From contig JAGKQI010000093.1 in the NCBI GenBank assembly GCA_018806915.1, positions 186,001 through 250,000 on the forward strand: DNA of 64,000 nucleotides. The letters run 5' to 3'. Shown here piece by piece: positions 31,421 through 40,558 of the stretch. A program made the position numbers and the translations under genes. Below the pieces are notes generated by a model. It was not told the origin of the DNA. It saw only the letters and a program-made list of their open reading frames with translations, and ran no database searches. Position 1 is the stretch's first letter, and each line of letters starts with the position of its first letter. This DNA is from Phytophthora colocasiae (taxonomy: Eukaryota; Oomycota; Peronosporomycetes; Peronosporales; Peronosporaceae).

Positions 31421-31781
31421 GGAGGTTAGTACAACAACATCGCGGGGATACCCATCTGGGTGCTCGACGGGGAATTACAAGCCTCAGTAACTTCGCGGCC
31501 AGGACAACCCTCTTAGGGACACCGATGCTCGGTGTCACCCCCTCAATTCACCCTCCTGGGTGGTCAATCGAGCTCTGAGCTCGCAGGGCAAAATGGCGCA
31601 GTTGAATTTCATGTGTACCATACATTTAACCTCGTAATTACTCCTGCCACATACACATATGGACCAATCAAACGTTTTTACTGAACCTCTATACATCGGT
31701 GCAATAACAATTATTGCGAGATGTTGATGCGTCGGATGCAAGTCGGAATTGCACTGACGGTCGGAGTCGTTACGCTATGGA

Positions 31782-32480
31782 CCACGCGTTGGCAAGTCGG
31801 CAGCAGAAGCGAGAGTGAACGCCCGATATAGGTTTAAGGATGAGCCATATGCCGATTTCGCTGCTGGTTTACGAGACGCTGCAGACAGAAATGAAGTCAG
31901 TGAGCGTGTGTTCCTTGCTCAATTCTACCGATGTTTGGACAGAACAGTACGTCAGTTGGTGAAGCAACCACCGAGACCTGAAACGTTGGAAGAAGCGGTG
32001 GAGAAAGCGATCGAGATCGATGACCGGATGGACTACGCCGTAGCGACATTGTTGGGAGCGCACCAAACGACACCTCCAGATTCAACAGTAGCGACGATGG
32101 ACAGTGGAGAGAAACGAACGGTGATTATTCCAGGCGTGGGCACCTTGACGATTCCCATAGAAAAACCGGGAGAAACTGTGAATGAGAACGCGGTAAGCAA
32201 GCAAGCGTCAGACGCAATGGCGGTGTGTAACAATCAACAAGGCATGTACAACGGACCTGCAGGAGTGTACGAGTTTCCACCTGGAAAATCTTGGAATGGT
32301 AGATACTGGGCGGTGAAACAGAAACCTGAGAAAAAGAAAGCGAAGCCGAAATTTAACCCGGAAGCCACCAAGTCGAAGACGAGAAAACCAGCGAAGCGAG
32401 TGATGGACTCTAGCTCTGAAGAAGAAAATAAGCACCACGAATCAAGCGACCGAAGACAACCACGACAACAGCGGCGGTAA
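31782..32480 (+). pseudogene. gag: Gypsy-4 gag, second part
   Basis: Continues gag after the Crypton: AEARVNARYRFKDEPYADFA, the Gypsy capsid helix ERVFLAQFYRCL, and ETLEEAVEKAIEIDDRM. A basic, Lys-rich linker ends at TAA 32478-32480. The frame is open from 31782, showing that the insertion left no other scar. Confidence 0.8.
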
Positions 32481-32524
32481 AGCGGGCAGCAGCTGATGAA
32501 AGTCACTATGGCACGACCAGAATT

Positions 32525-32842
32525 GTGGAAGTACGACACCAGACGGCTGGAGGACGAAAACAGCAACCACCTGGACCATGTTTTCACTGCGGACAGGAAG
32601 GACACTGGTCATCGCACTGCACTGAGAAACCGAGATGTTATGCGTGTCAGCAACGTGGACACTTTGCGAGTGACTGCACTAACAAAGAAGCTAAGAAGCG
32701 CAACGATGAGTACCTTCAGAAGCGAGCGGTAGCACTCAGAAGCCAACGGGAAACGAAGGCCGGGCGTAGTACGGGGAATACGACGTCTGAATGTGCAAGT
32801 GACTCCCCGATGGACTGCAAACGAAGGCAGACGCAACGTTGA
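32525..32842 (+). pseudogene. Gypsy-4 nucleocapsid with two zinc knuckles
   Basis: Two adjacent CCHC knuckles are readable near 32578-32680: CFHCGQEGHWSSHC and CYACQQRGHFASDC, each C-x2-C-x4-H-x4-C. They belong to gag but are now in another frame than the capsid part. They would bind RNA in the particle. Confidence 0.85.
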
Positions 32843-34382
32843 TAAAAGACCAACATCCGAACGACCTACGACGATGATGGATCTCCAGACACAAGTGGTG
32901 GCTCGAGTAAATGCAGTGATAACTGGGATGAGACGGAATGAAGAGGAACGTGATAAGGAACGAGCGGCAATTTACGTGATGACGGTGCGACCTGGTATGA
33001 CAACCGCGAAACACACAATAGCCCTGGTGGACGAAGATACACTGGAGACGAAGAACGATGAGTCAACGAACGACTTGATTCTACAAGCAACGAACGAATC
33101 GAGTCGACGGGATGGGGAACTAGCAACAAGGAATTCCACAAGTGATCAACGTAACTGTGGCTACGCTGAAAACGTGCGGAGGAACAATGCTCGACCAGAC
33201 GGCGACCTTGAGTCGATGGAGCCCGAAAGAATACCACGGGGTGGTCCTGAGTGTGCTGTGGAGTTTGATGACGATACAACCAAACCACCGACACCAACGG
33301 AGCCACAAGAGAAGGGAACGCTTGGAACTGGAGAAGGCGCGAAGATTCCTGGAAGTGACACTGAAGAGAAGACGGCTACGCGAAGCCGATTGACTGCGCA
33401 GCGACGGTTGGTGCGGCGTGCAGCACGAAAAGACGCCCGACAGCGACGACAAGCAAAGATACGAGACGAACAAAAATTGGCAGAGCAAGCAAAAGCCGAA
33501 CAGACTCGCATTGACCTCAAGGTGCGATTGAGCCGAATTAAAGACGAAGTTGACGGCCTGCAAGCGTTGAACAAGCGGCGAGAACGACGCAAACCTAACC
33601 ATGAATCAAATGAAGACGATGAGCGTTCGAAGCCCGTACCTGTGAAGTTGGTGAGACGTCTACGAGGAGACGTACATCAATCGACAACGAATGGCGGAGT
33701 TGAAAATGCCACGGTGAGCTCTGAAGATGGTTTACCTACAGCGAAGGTGTTAGTGGACAATATCTGGCACTGAATCAAACTGGACAGTTGTGCACGCTAT
33801 ACAATTGCTGGGACTGACTGGATGAAGCACGGTGATCGAATAGAAGGAGACGCGCCTATCGACTACGTTCAAGGAATAGGTGGCTTCTTGTTAGACGTGA
33901 TTGGCATGTGGAGGTTCCAGTTTAAGACTGTGTTTGGTGAGATGGTATACGTGGACGCATGCATTGTCGATGGCTGTACGAGTGATTTTCTGTTGGGCGT
34001 TGACTTTTTACGACGGCACGGCGCTACCATGGACTTTGAACAAAACGAATTGAGCTATCGAGACGATGATCGGAAGGTGATCATACCGTTTCACACTACG
34101 AAGAGAATTAGGAATGAAGCGAACGGTGCTCGAGTTGCGGCAGTGCGGATGGCTAAGCGGACGCAATTGCAGGGCAGAGCAGTGACTTCGGTGGAAGTAG
34201 CTGTAGCAGCTCATGATGGTGAAGTCGGCATATTTGTACCGAGTAGAAGAACGGGTGCGGTGATGTTGAGTGCCACGGTGACAACGGTGCTGAACGGTAA
34301 AGCATGGGTGCCAATGGTGAACTCAGCAAACGGAAGAGTGAAACTACCCTCGAAGAGAGCTCGGCACGTGGATACCTCTTGA
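32793..34382 (+). pseudogene. Gypsy-4 linker and aspartic protease
   Basis: A long charged linker with coiled-coil character (Arg/Lys/Glu-rich, 33370-33600) is followed by TGA 33771-33773. In the same frame the protease then reads LDSCARYTIAGTDWM, where the usual Gly of the DSG triad is Cys. Next comes FLLGVDFLRRHGATMDF, the second conserved protease block. Stop and substituted active site mean it is dead. Confidence 0.7.
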
Positions 34383-34404
34383 TGAAGACGTTGAGATACT
34401 TGAA

Positions 34405-35007
34405 ATGAATGGTGCGTTGCAGCGAGATCGACTAAAGCAGTGGCTGAACGAGATGGGCTACGGTAAGCGACTGGACAATGAGAATGTAGTGGTAACAGGA
34501 GTGCAGGACACAGAGAGCCGAGAGGTGAAACGAGTGCTAACTACGAAACCAGTGTTACGCTACCCCGATTTCCAACTTCCTTTTCGACTAGTTACTGATG
34601 CGAGTACGATAGGCTTGGGTGCGAGTCTAATGCAGAACAATGGCGATGGTTGGAGGCCCGTGGCGTATGCAAGTAAAGTTAACAACGAAGCTGAAACCAA
34701 GTACGGTATAACGGAGTTAGAATGTCTGGCAGTGGTGTGGGCGATAAAATTGTTTCGATCTTACCTGTATGGACGGAGATTCGTGATAGTCACTGATCAC
34801 GCGGCATTGAAGTGGTTGATGACCAGCACCAACTTGACCGGTAAATTGCACCGATGGGCGTTGACGCTGCAGGAGTACGACTTTGACGTGGAATACAGAC
34901 CTGGAAACACAAACGTAGTTGCGGATGCGTTGTCGAGAGCACCAGTGGTGTATAAGGTGAAGGCGGCGGCTGGCCGAAGACGAAAGAAAAGAAAAAGGGC
35001 CCCGTGA
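34405..35007 (+). pseudogene. Gypsy-4 RNase H (reverse transcriptase deleted)
   Basis: RNase H is well preserved: RLVTDASTIGLGASL, ITELECLAVVWAI, IVTDHAALKWL and NTNVVADALSRAP. It is preceded directly by the protease-RT linker (VQDTESREVKRVL). The whole polymerase domain, about 600 bp, has been removed by an internal deletion near 34530. Confidence 0.8.
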
Positions 35008-35851
35008 TTGAGTGTGGTGTCTATTAAGGCTACGGCTGGTGGAACTGTGGCGGATGACGGCGAGGACCATGGCGACACACCACGAGGACGAGACTCAGAA
35101 AGGACCTTGGGAGATGGTGATCCTGTCGACGAACGAACGCCTACAACGCGAACGAAAGAACGAGCTGCCATACATGACGAGAACGAGGTCAGTGATGTAC
35201 AGCAAACGGCACTTGGTAATTACGGTAACGAACGAGATGCTGAGCACGGAGAACCTGGTGGAGTCGATGATTCGAGTCTGGAGAAGGCGTGCAGTGCAAC
35301 AATGAGATACAAACGCGTGCGACGACATGTGCCCCTATTGAGAAGCGGAATGCAAGTGCAGTACGGCGCCCTAATGCTACGAGTCGTGATCGACGGACGG
35401 CTAGTGGACGAAACAAAACGAACACGATAGACACTAGACGACGAGCTACTACTACGGCAAAGACACTGGCGAAGAAGAGACCATTGTCACGAGGTTAAGC
35501 GCTAAAACGAACAACCAGTGAGTCGCGGGAAGTGCAGTTAGTGTACTATGACGACGCCGATGACAATGCTGATCACGATGCCGATGACGAGCCCGAACGA
35601 CGGACCGTGAGTGCCGTGAACAAACAGAAACCAGCGAACGAAAGGAACGACGTTGGACGACCAGCGGGAGAGACACGAACCACGGAAGAGCGAGTTATGG
35701 ACGATCACGAACTAATAAGAGGACCGAACGACGTGCAGTACCGAATACCGATGTCACAGAACCAGATATATCAGCTTTCCGAACGCAGTGCGAAAGAACG
35801 ACGGCAGCGAAGAGAACATGGCGATACTTTGCAATTGACGGACGAAGGATC

Positions 35852-37466
35852 ATGGATGCGCAAACGATGGTGCAAACCTTGGTCAAGGAAGGCGAGTACA
35901 GGAACATGTGTGTCACGACGAGTTATGGTTTGGCTGTGATAGAAACTCCGGACGGAATACGTGTGATTTTACCACCTACACTGTGGGCGTTGGCGTTTAA
36001 AGAATGCCATGATTCGATTTGGCTGGACATCTACGAACGACACACACACAACCGAGAGTTGCACAAATTTATTGGTGGCCGAACCTAGCGAGAGAAGTAC
36101 GACGTTGGGTGCGTGGATGCCAAGATTGTGGAAGTCGAAAAGCGAGATCACGCGATGTGATACCGCCATTAAGAAGTTTGAGAGGCGGAAACGTTGGAGA
36201 TCGTTGGGCGTTTATGTGGCAGGGCCGTTACCTGTTGGAGAGAACGGACAACGATATGTGATCGCGGCATTAGAGTACGTGACGAGATACGCAGTGGCAA
36301 CTACGGTGGAGACGCACAAAGCCGAGAATGTGGCAGCTTTCCTGATGAAGAACATTGTGTTGAAATTCGGACCGTTTCGTGAATTACTGACGGATGGAGC
36401 ACCGGAGTTGACTGGCAAAGTGATCGACGAGTTGATGTACTTGTTACAGGCGCAACAGAAGAATCCTGTACCATATCGACCACAGATGATTGGATTAGTT
36501 GAACGATTCCATCGCACATGGAAAGCCTGTGTAGCAACGTACATGAACGACGAGAAACAGTGTGATTGGGACAATTGGGTGAACTTCGCAGTGTATTCCT
36601 ACAATTCGGGAAGACATTCGACAGTTGCGCTATCTCCTAATGAACTAATGATGAGACGGAAGCTACGGACGCCGAACGAGTTACTACGAGCTACGCATGT
36701 GACGGAACCGGGATACTTGACTGAGTACCATCGAAAACTATTGACGACGCTAAAGGACAGTGTGGAATGTGCGGAAGAAGCTCGCGAACGAGAACAGAAG
36801 CGACAAGCCAAATACTACGATCGGAGAACGCGAAAACGGCAGACATTTGTTAGCGGGGACAAAGTCTGGATGTATCGAACTCCACGAGGAGCCAAGGCTT
36901 CGAAGTTTGTGCACAATTGGATTGGACCGTTGAGGGTGTTGGAACCGGCGGGTTTCGATAACTTCCTACTGCAAAGAGAAGATCAGAACGACGAAGGTGA
37001 ACTGATAATAGCGCATGTGCCATTTTTGGTGGCATATCACTACCCTGTTAGGTATTTGCAGAAAGCAGCGGGCGACATCTTGGACGAGTTGATTGATGAA
37101 GGCACGGTCGAACGGACGTCAGATGCAGAGACGACAAGAGAGATTGTGGAAGCAGCGACGGCTCCAGTTAACACAGCAACGGCGCGAGAACCTGCAAAAC
37201 GAACGCAACGAACAGCTCCGAGTAAGGATGACGGTGAGCAGCAATGTAGACCGATGGTGGAGTTGCGACGGCGAAGAAGAAGAAACGCTGCAGGACAGTA
37301 TGTCTTGGAGGTGGAATTGCAACCACGACGTGATGCCAGAAAGCGACGAACGAATGCACCGGACGATGCCGATGATGAACGAAGATGGGTATCACTGCAA
37401 GAGTATGAGCAACTCTTTCAGGCCGGCAGAGTCGTGGAAGACTCTGAGATTGGAGAAGGCGTGTAA
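35852..37466 (+). pseudogene. Gypsy-4 integrase
   Basis: The zinc region has HLRTTH and CQDC (near 36025-36140). The core follows: the AGPLPVGENGQRYVI strand where the first catalytic Asp is lost at a frame change (near 36210), then TDGAPELTG with the second Asp and IGLVERFHRTW with the Glu. A basic C-terminal domain follows (KVWMYRTPRGAKASKFVHNWIGPLRVL), the GPY/F-type module. The end is Arg- and acid-rich with no chromodomain. The part from 36009 to 37466 is a single open frame. Confidence 0.8.
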
Positions 37467-37719
37467 TAGGACAAGCCTATTGATGGACGAGTTAATGACG
37501 GTTAATGGCGTGCGGCGTGAGGAAGATGCTGGACGTGCGAACCAACGGGTGATGAGGAAGATCGTCATGCGAATGACGTTGAAGAACTCAGAATCTCCGA
37601 AGTGAAACGATCGTGTAACAACTGCGACTCAGAGGAGCAACTGGTCGTGGATGTGCGGGACGCTAGAGCAACAGGGAGAAAATGAAACGAGCGGCTGTGG
37701 CGACGGACGGAGACTGGCA

Positions 37720-37798
37720 GTGTGGAATTTGCTGCGGAAGGCACAAGCGAGTGGGAAGAGTGTGGAATTTGCTGCGGAGGGCACAAGCGAGTGTGAAG
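37720..37798. repeat. Tandem repeat, 40-bp unit, two copies
   Basis: Units at 37720-37759 and 37760-37798 (each starting GTGTGGAATTTGCTGCGG) differ at a few bases. They lie between integrase and the end of Gypsy-4. Confidence 0.85.
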
Positions 37799-37833
37799 TG
37801 TGTGAGATTGCCAAGTGAGACAGAAGTGTAGGA

Positions 37834-37985
37834 TTCGACGGACACAGCGCGGTGGAGACTCTGGACGGTGACTGAGCGACGAACGAATTCGACGGACAGA
37901 GCGCAGTGGAGACTCTGGACGGCGACTGAGGGACGAACGACTTCGACGGACAGAGCGCAGTGGAGACTCTGGACGGCGACTGAAA
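37834..37985. repeat. Tandem repeat, 54-bp unit, about 2.8 copies
   Basis: Units start at 37834, 37888 and 37942 (TTCGACGGACA..., with TGGAGACTCTGGACGG inside) and are over 90% alike. Partial related words (TGGACGGAC) continue to 38050. Confidence 0.9.
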
Positions 37986-38401
37986 GGAGTTGGACGGACA
38001 AGTGATTGAAGAGACTGCAGTTGGGCTTTGGGCGGTACTGGACGGTGAGTGACCGAACCGACGACGGGCCATCGGGAACGGGTCATTAGTCGAGATTCCT
38101 CAACGTTTAGGACGGGATCCGAGGGCGGTTGTTAGTGTCGACAATTGGTTGGACGGAAGACTAGTTGAGAAGTAGAGTAGAGAGCAAGGCGTGTTCTTTA
38201 CTGTACATTGAGTGAGTTGAATACAAATAGGGACGGAGGTTCCGGCGCAGGTGAGCTGGGCCCGACGACTGTTGTAGACGTTGAAGTTGAACGCGATAAA
38301 ACAAGAACCCGGCGAGACCACACAGCGCAGTACTGGTGTCACTGAATCTGCAGGACGACAAAGCAGATTGAGACGCTGGGTTCGTCACATAGGGATCCCC
38401 A

Positions 38402-38966
38402 TATTCCAGCTACGGAATATGGAGAGCCTTGCGTAACTACCTAGAGAGACGGGGGTTGCGCCTGCGATGGCACGCGTTGGAGGAGGAGCCGATGGAGGAC
38501 TGGCAGCCGGGTGACGAGGGTGACGACCCGCAGGATGACGAGCCGCTAGTGGTGAACGCCTTTGCTGAGCAGTTCGAGCTCGTGTGCACTGATGAAAAGG
38601 GGAAGGAGCTTGCGGGAGTGTTCCAGGAACTCACGCATGCACTTGAAGCCGGACGCTTAGGAGCAAGGGTTGACGTTATTGCGGCAGTCCGCCTTCGCCG
38701 ACGACATATCCAAACGCAACACAGGAGACTTCGTCAGGAACACCGCCGCGTTTCTCAGTCGTGTGCGTTCGTGGTTGCATCGTCGACGGGAAGACCCCCC
38801 TGGAGAGGTTGTGGGACGGATAAGGGGGCGACAGCTAGCTGAGATTGCTGAGGTCGCAACGCGTACACAAGAGATTAACAGGCTTAGAATCCTCCGGGGG
38901 CATCTCATACATGCTGCCCAGCAACTCATTGCCGCCGCCCAGCCACTGCAGCAAATGTTACTGTAG
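38402..38966 (+). pseudogene. Unrecognised helical protein gene with one frameshift
   Basis: Two overlapping frames give one continuous helical protein if a single base is shifted near 38660. The first part (NYLERRGLRLRWHALEEEP, then acidic) lies before it. After it comes QSAFADDISKRNTGDFVRNT and a Gln/Ala/Leu-rich end stopping at 38964-38966. An upstream TAG at about 38390 limits the start and no good ATG opens the frame, so the N-terminus may be missing. No family recognised. It could be part of the adjoining repeat region rather than a host gene. Confidence 0.35.
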
Positions 38967-39116
38967 TTTGACGCTTCGGTATTATGGGTAACACCGGTAT
39001 TCCGTGTTTACATATTGAGACGGGCACCCTTTTGTCACTGGTCCCCGGCTCAACGGATTTAAAAATTGCATCCCCGGAACTGTAGCAATGAGACGGGGAC
39101 GTCCCTTAGCGTTACT

Positions 39117-39258
39117 CTCGTGGAAATCCCATAAGTAACGCCACCGCCGTTACTTTGCGCTTACATCATTGTAGTGCAAGCGTTACATGCGCGCCTCTGC
39201 AACGGAAGTGTTCACTAACACTTGTATTTGCAAGCGCGCAGGATGGGATTTCCACGAG
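39117..39258. mobile_element. Possible MITE with 16-bp terminal inverted repeats
   Basis: CTCGTGGAAATCCCAT at 39117-39132 is perfectly inverted at 39243-39258, enclosing 142 bp. No clear target duplication is visible, and a run of 12 C directly follows the right repeat. It ends 102 bases before the RAD1 start codon. Confidence 0.5.
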
Positions 39259-39360
39259 TTCCCCCCCCCCCCATTTCGCAGGGCCAATCGGATTCGAAGC
39301 AATAAAATCTCACTTTGTTGAGAAAAAAGCGAAATTTATTTTGCTTGATTAAAAAAGCAA

Positions 39361-40411
39361 ATGCCGTGGAGCAGCGACGACGAGGATGTGGTGCCGGCCA
39401 GCGTTGCCACGAGCGCTGCGCCTCTACCGACACTCACGTGCACAGCTGAGAGCGTCAAGATCCTCGTAACTTTGCTCAGTTGCTTGGCGCATGGCAAGCG
39501 CGACCAACGCGTACGCTGCGACGTGGACCGTCGCGGTCTGCTCTTCACTGCGCACTCCAAGGGCAAATCTCTGCAGGTCAAGACATCCATCGGTCGGGAG
39601 ATGTTCGAGAGCTACAAGTTCGGCGCAGAACTCGAAGAAGAAGAAGACGAGGATGAGGATACCGAGCAACTGAGCTTCGCACTTAACGTGAATCTGTTGA
39701 TCGAGTGCTTGTCAATGTTTGGTCCCTCTGCTTTAGCGACGACGTCACTGCGGATGACATACGAGCCCGAGGTAGAGTGCGCAACAATGTAGAACGGTAG
39801 AGTACTTCAGGATATTAACTGCTCTTACCGGTATGTAGAGTGCAAGTCTGCTTCTGGTCGTTGAAGACAGCGGCGTCATGTGCGAGTGCTCGATGCAGGT
39901 GCTGGAGCATGAAGGCGGTGACATCGGCCAGTTGGAGTTTGAGAGTGCCTTCGAGCAGTCGGTAGTGGTGGCACGTTGTATTATGCAGTCCGAGCCACTG
40001 CGAGATGCTTTCGCGGAGCTGTACGACATGCCAAGTGCGGGGAGTGTGACCATCGCCATGACAGATGCAGACAGCAGGAGTCCAGACGACACATCGGAGG
40101 CCAAATGCCTGAGCTTGAGTGCAACAGGCGAGACAGGTTCGTGTGAGATCGCCTTCGCACCTTCGTCGTCTGCGTTTATCGAGTTTTCGTGCGATCCGGC
40201 CACTGAAGGTGAGTATGGGGGAAGTTGTGCTGCTACTTTCCACGTTGCCGTGCTGCAACAGGCATTCAAGGCACTTGGGCACTCGAATGAGACGTTTCTT
40301 CGCATGAACGCTGAAGGATTCCTATCCATTCAACACATGATTGAAAGCGGCTCAGGTGACAAGGCTTTTGTGGATGCTTTGATCAGCCCCGAGGACACGA
40401 CTACTTCATAG
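39361..40411 (+). CDS. RAD1: Checkpoint clamp subunit RAD1 (9-1-1 complex)
   Basis: Two exons, 39361-39771 and 39839-40411, with a 67-bp GT-AG intron in phase 0, give 327 residues. The family usually has about 280. Conserved blocks are seen: an inner helix LLIECLSMFGPS followed by LRMTYEPE, the strand LLLVVEDSGV across the splice, SVVVARCIMQSEPLRDAFAEL, and near the end GFLSIQHMI. This is the PCNA-like fold of RAD1, which with RAD9 and HUS1 forms the ring loaded on damaged DNA to activate the ATR checkpoint. The start at 39361 follows an AT-rich stretch and is the first ATG. An acidic insertion (EEEEDEDEDTE) sits in the middle of the first domain. Confidence 0.93.
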
Positions 40412-40558
40412 AGGAGAGTGCAAGCAGCTTCGATGCGTTAATTTATTAAGCCTGCCTCGAACAAGGTCTGCAACTTCCACAACTATTCCTTTCTCGTTTC
40501 GCACTATTCCCAGCAATGGAGTTCTTTCGCAAGAGACACAACCCAATGGACGGTCGTC

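Larger units (their letters stand above)
28973..31781 (+). mobile_element. Crypton-like tyrosine-recombinase element inserted in Gypsy-4 gag
   Basis: A 2809-bp segment (including one repeat copy) interrupts gag between two copies of ACGCTATGGA. It carries a Crypton-type tyrosine recombinase, a convergent second ORF and a tRNA-like segment. There are no LTRs and no clear terminal inverted repeats. Short GTCGGA/TCCGAC motifs cluster at both ends. Cryptons integrate a circular DNA by recombination at a short shared sequence, which fits the flanking repeat. Ten bases is longer than I would expect, so a conventional target duplication remains possible. Confidence 0.75.
28535..38400 (+). mobile_element. 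Gypsy-4: decayed Ty3/Gypsy element split by a Crypton-like element
   Basis: The order on the plus strand is: gag (28535-28972, resuming at 31782), two zinc knuckles, linker and protease, RNase H, linker and integrase, ending near 37466. A tandem-repeat region and probable 3' terminal sequence follow to about 38400. The reverse transcriptase is deleted. It is a different lineage from Gypsy-1 to -3: gag has two CCHC knuckles and no chromodomain was seen. LTR borders could not be set. Confidence 0.75.
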
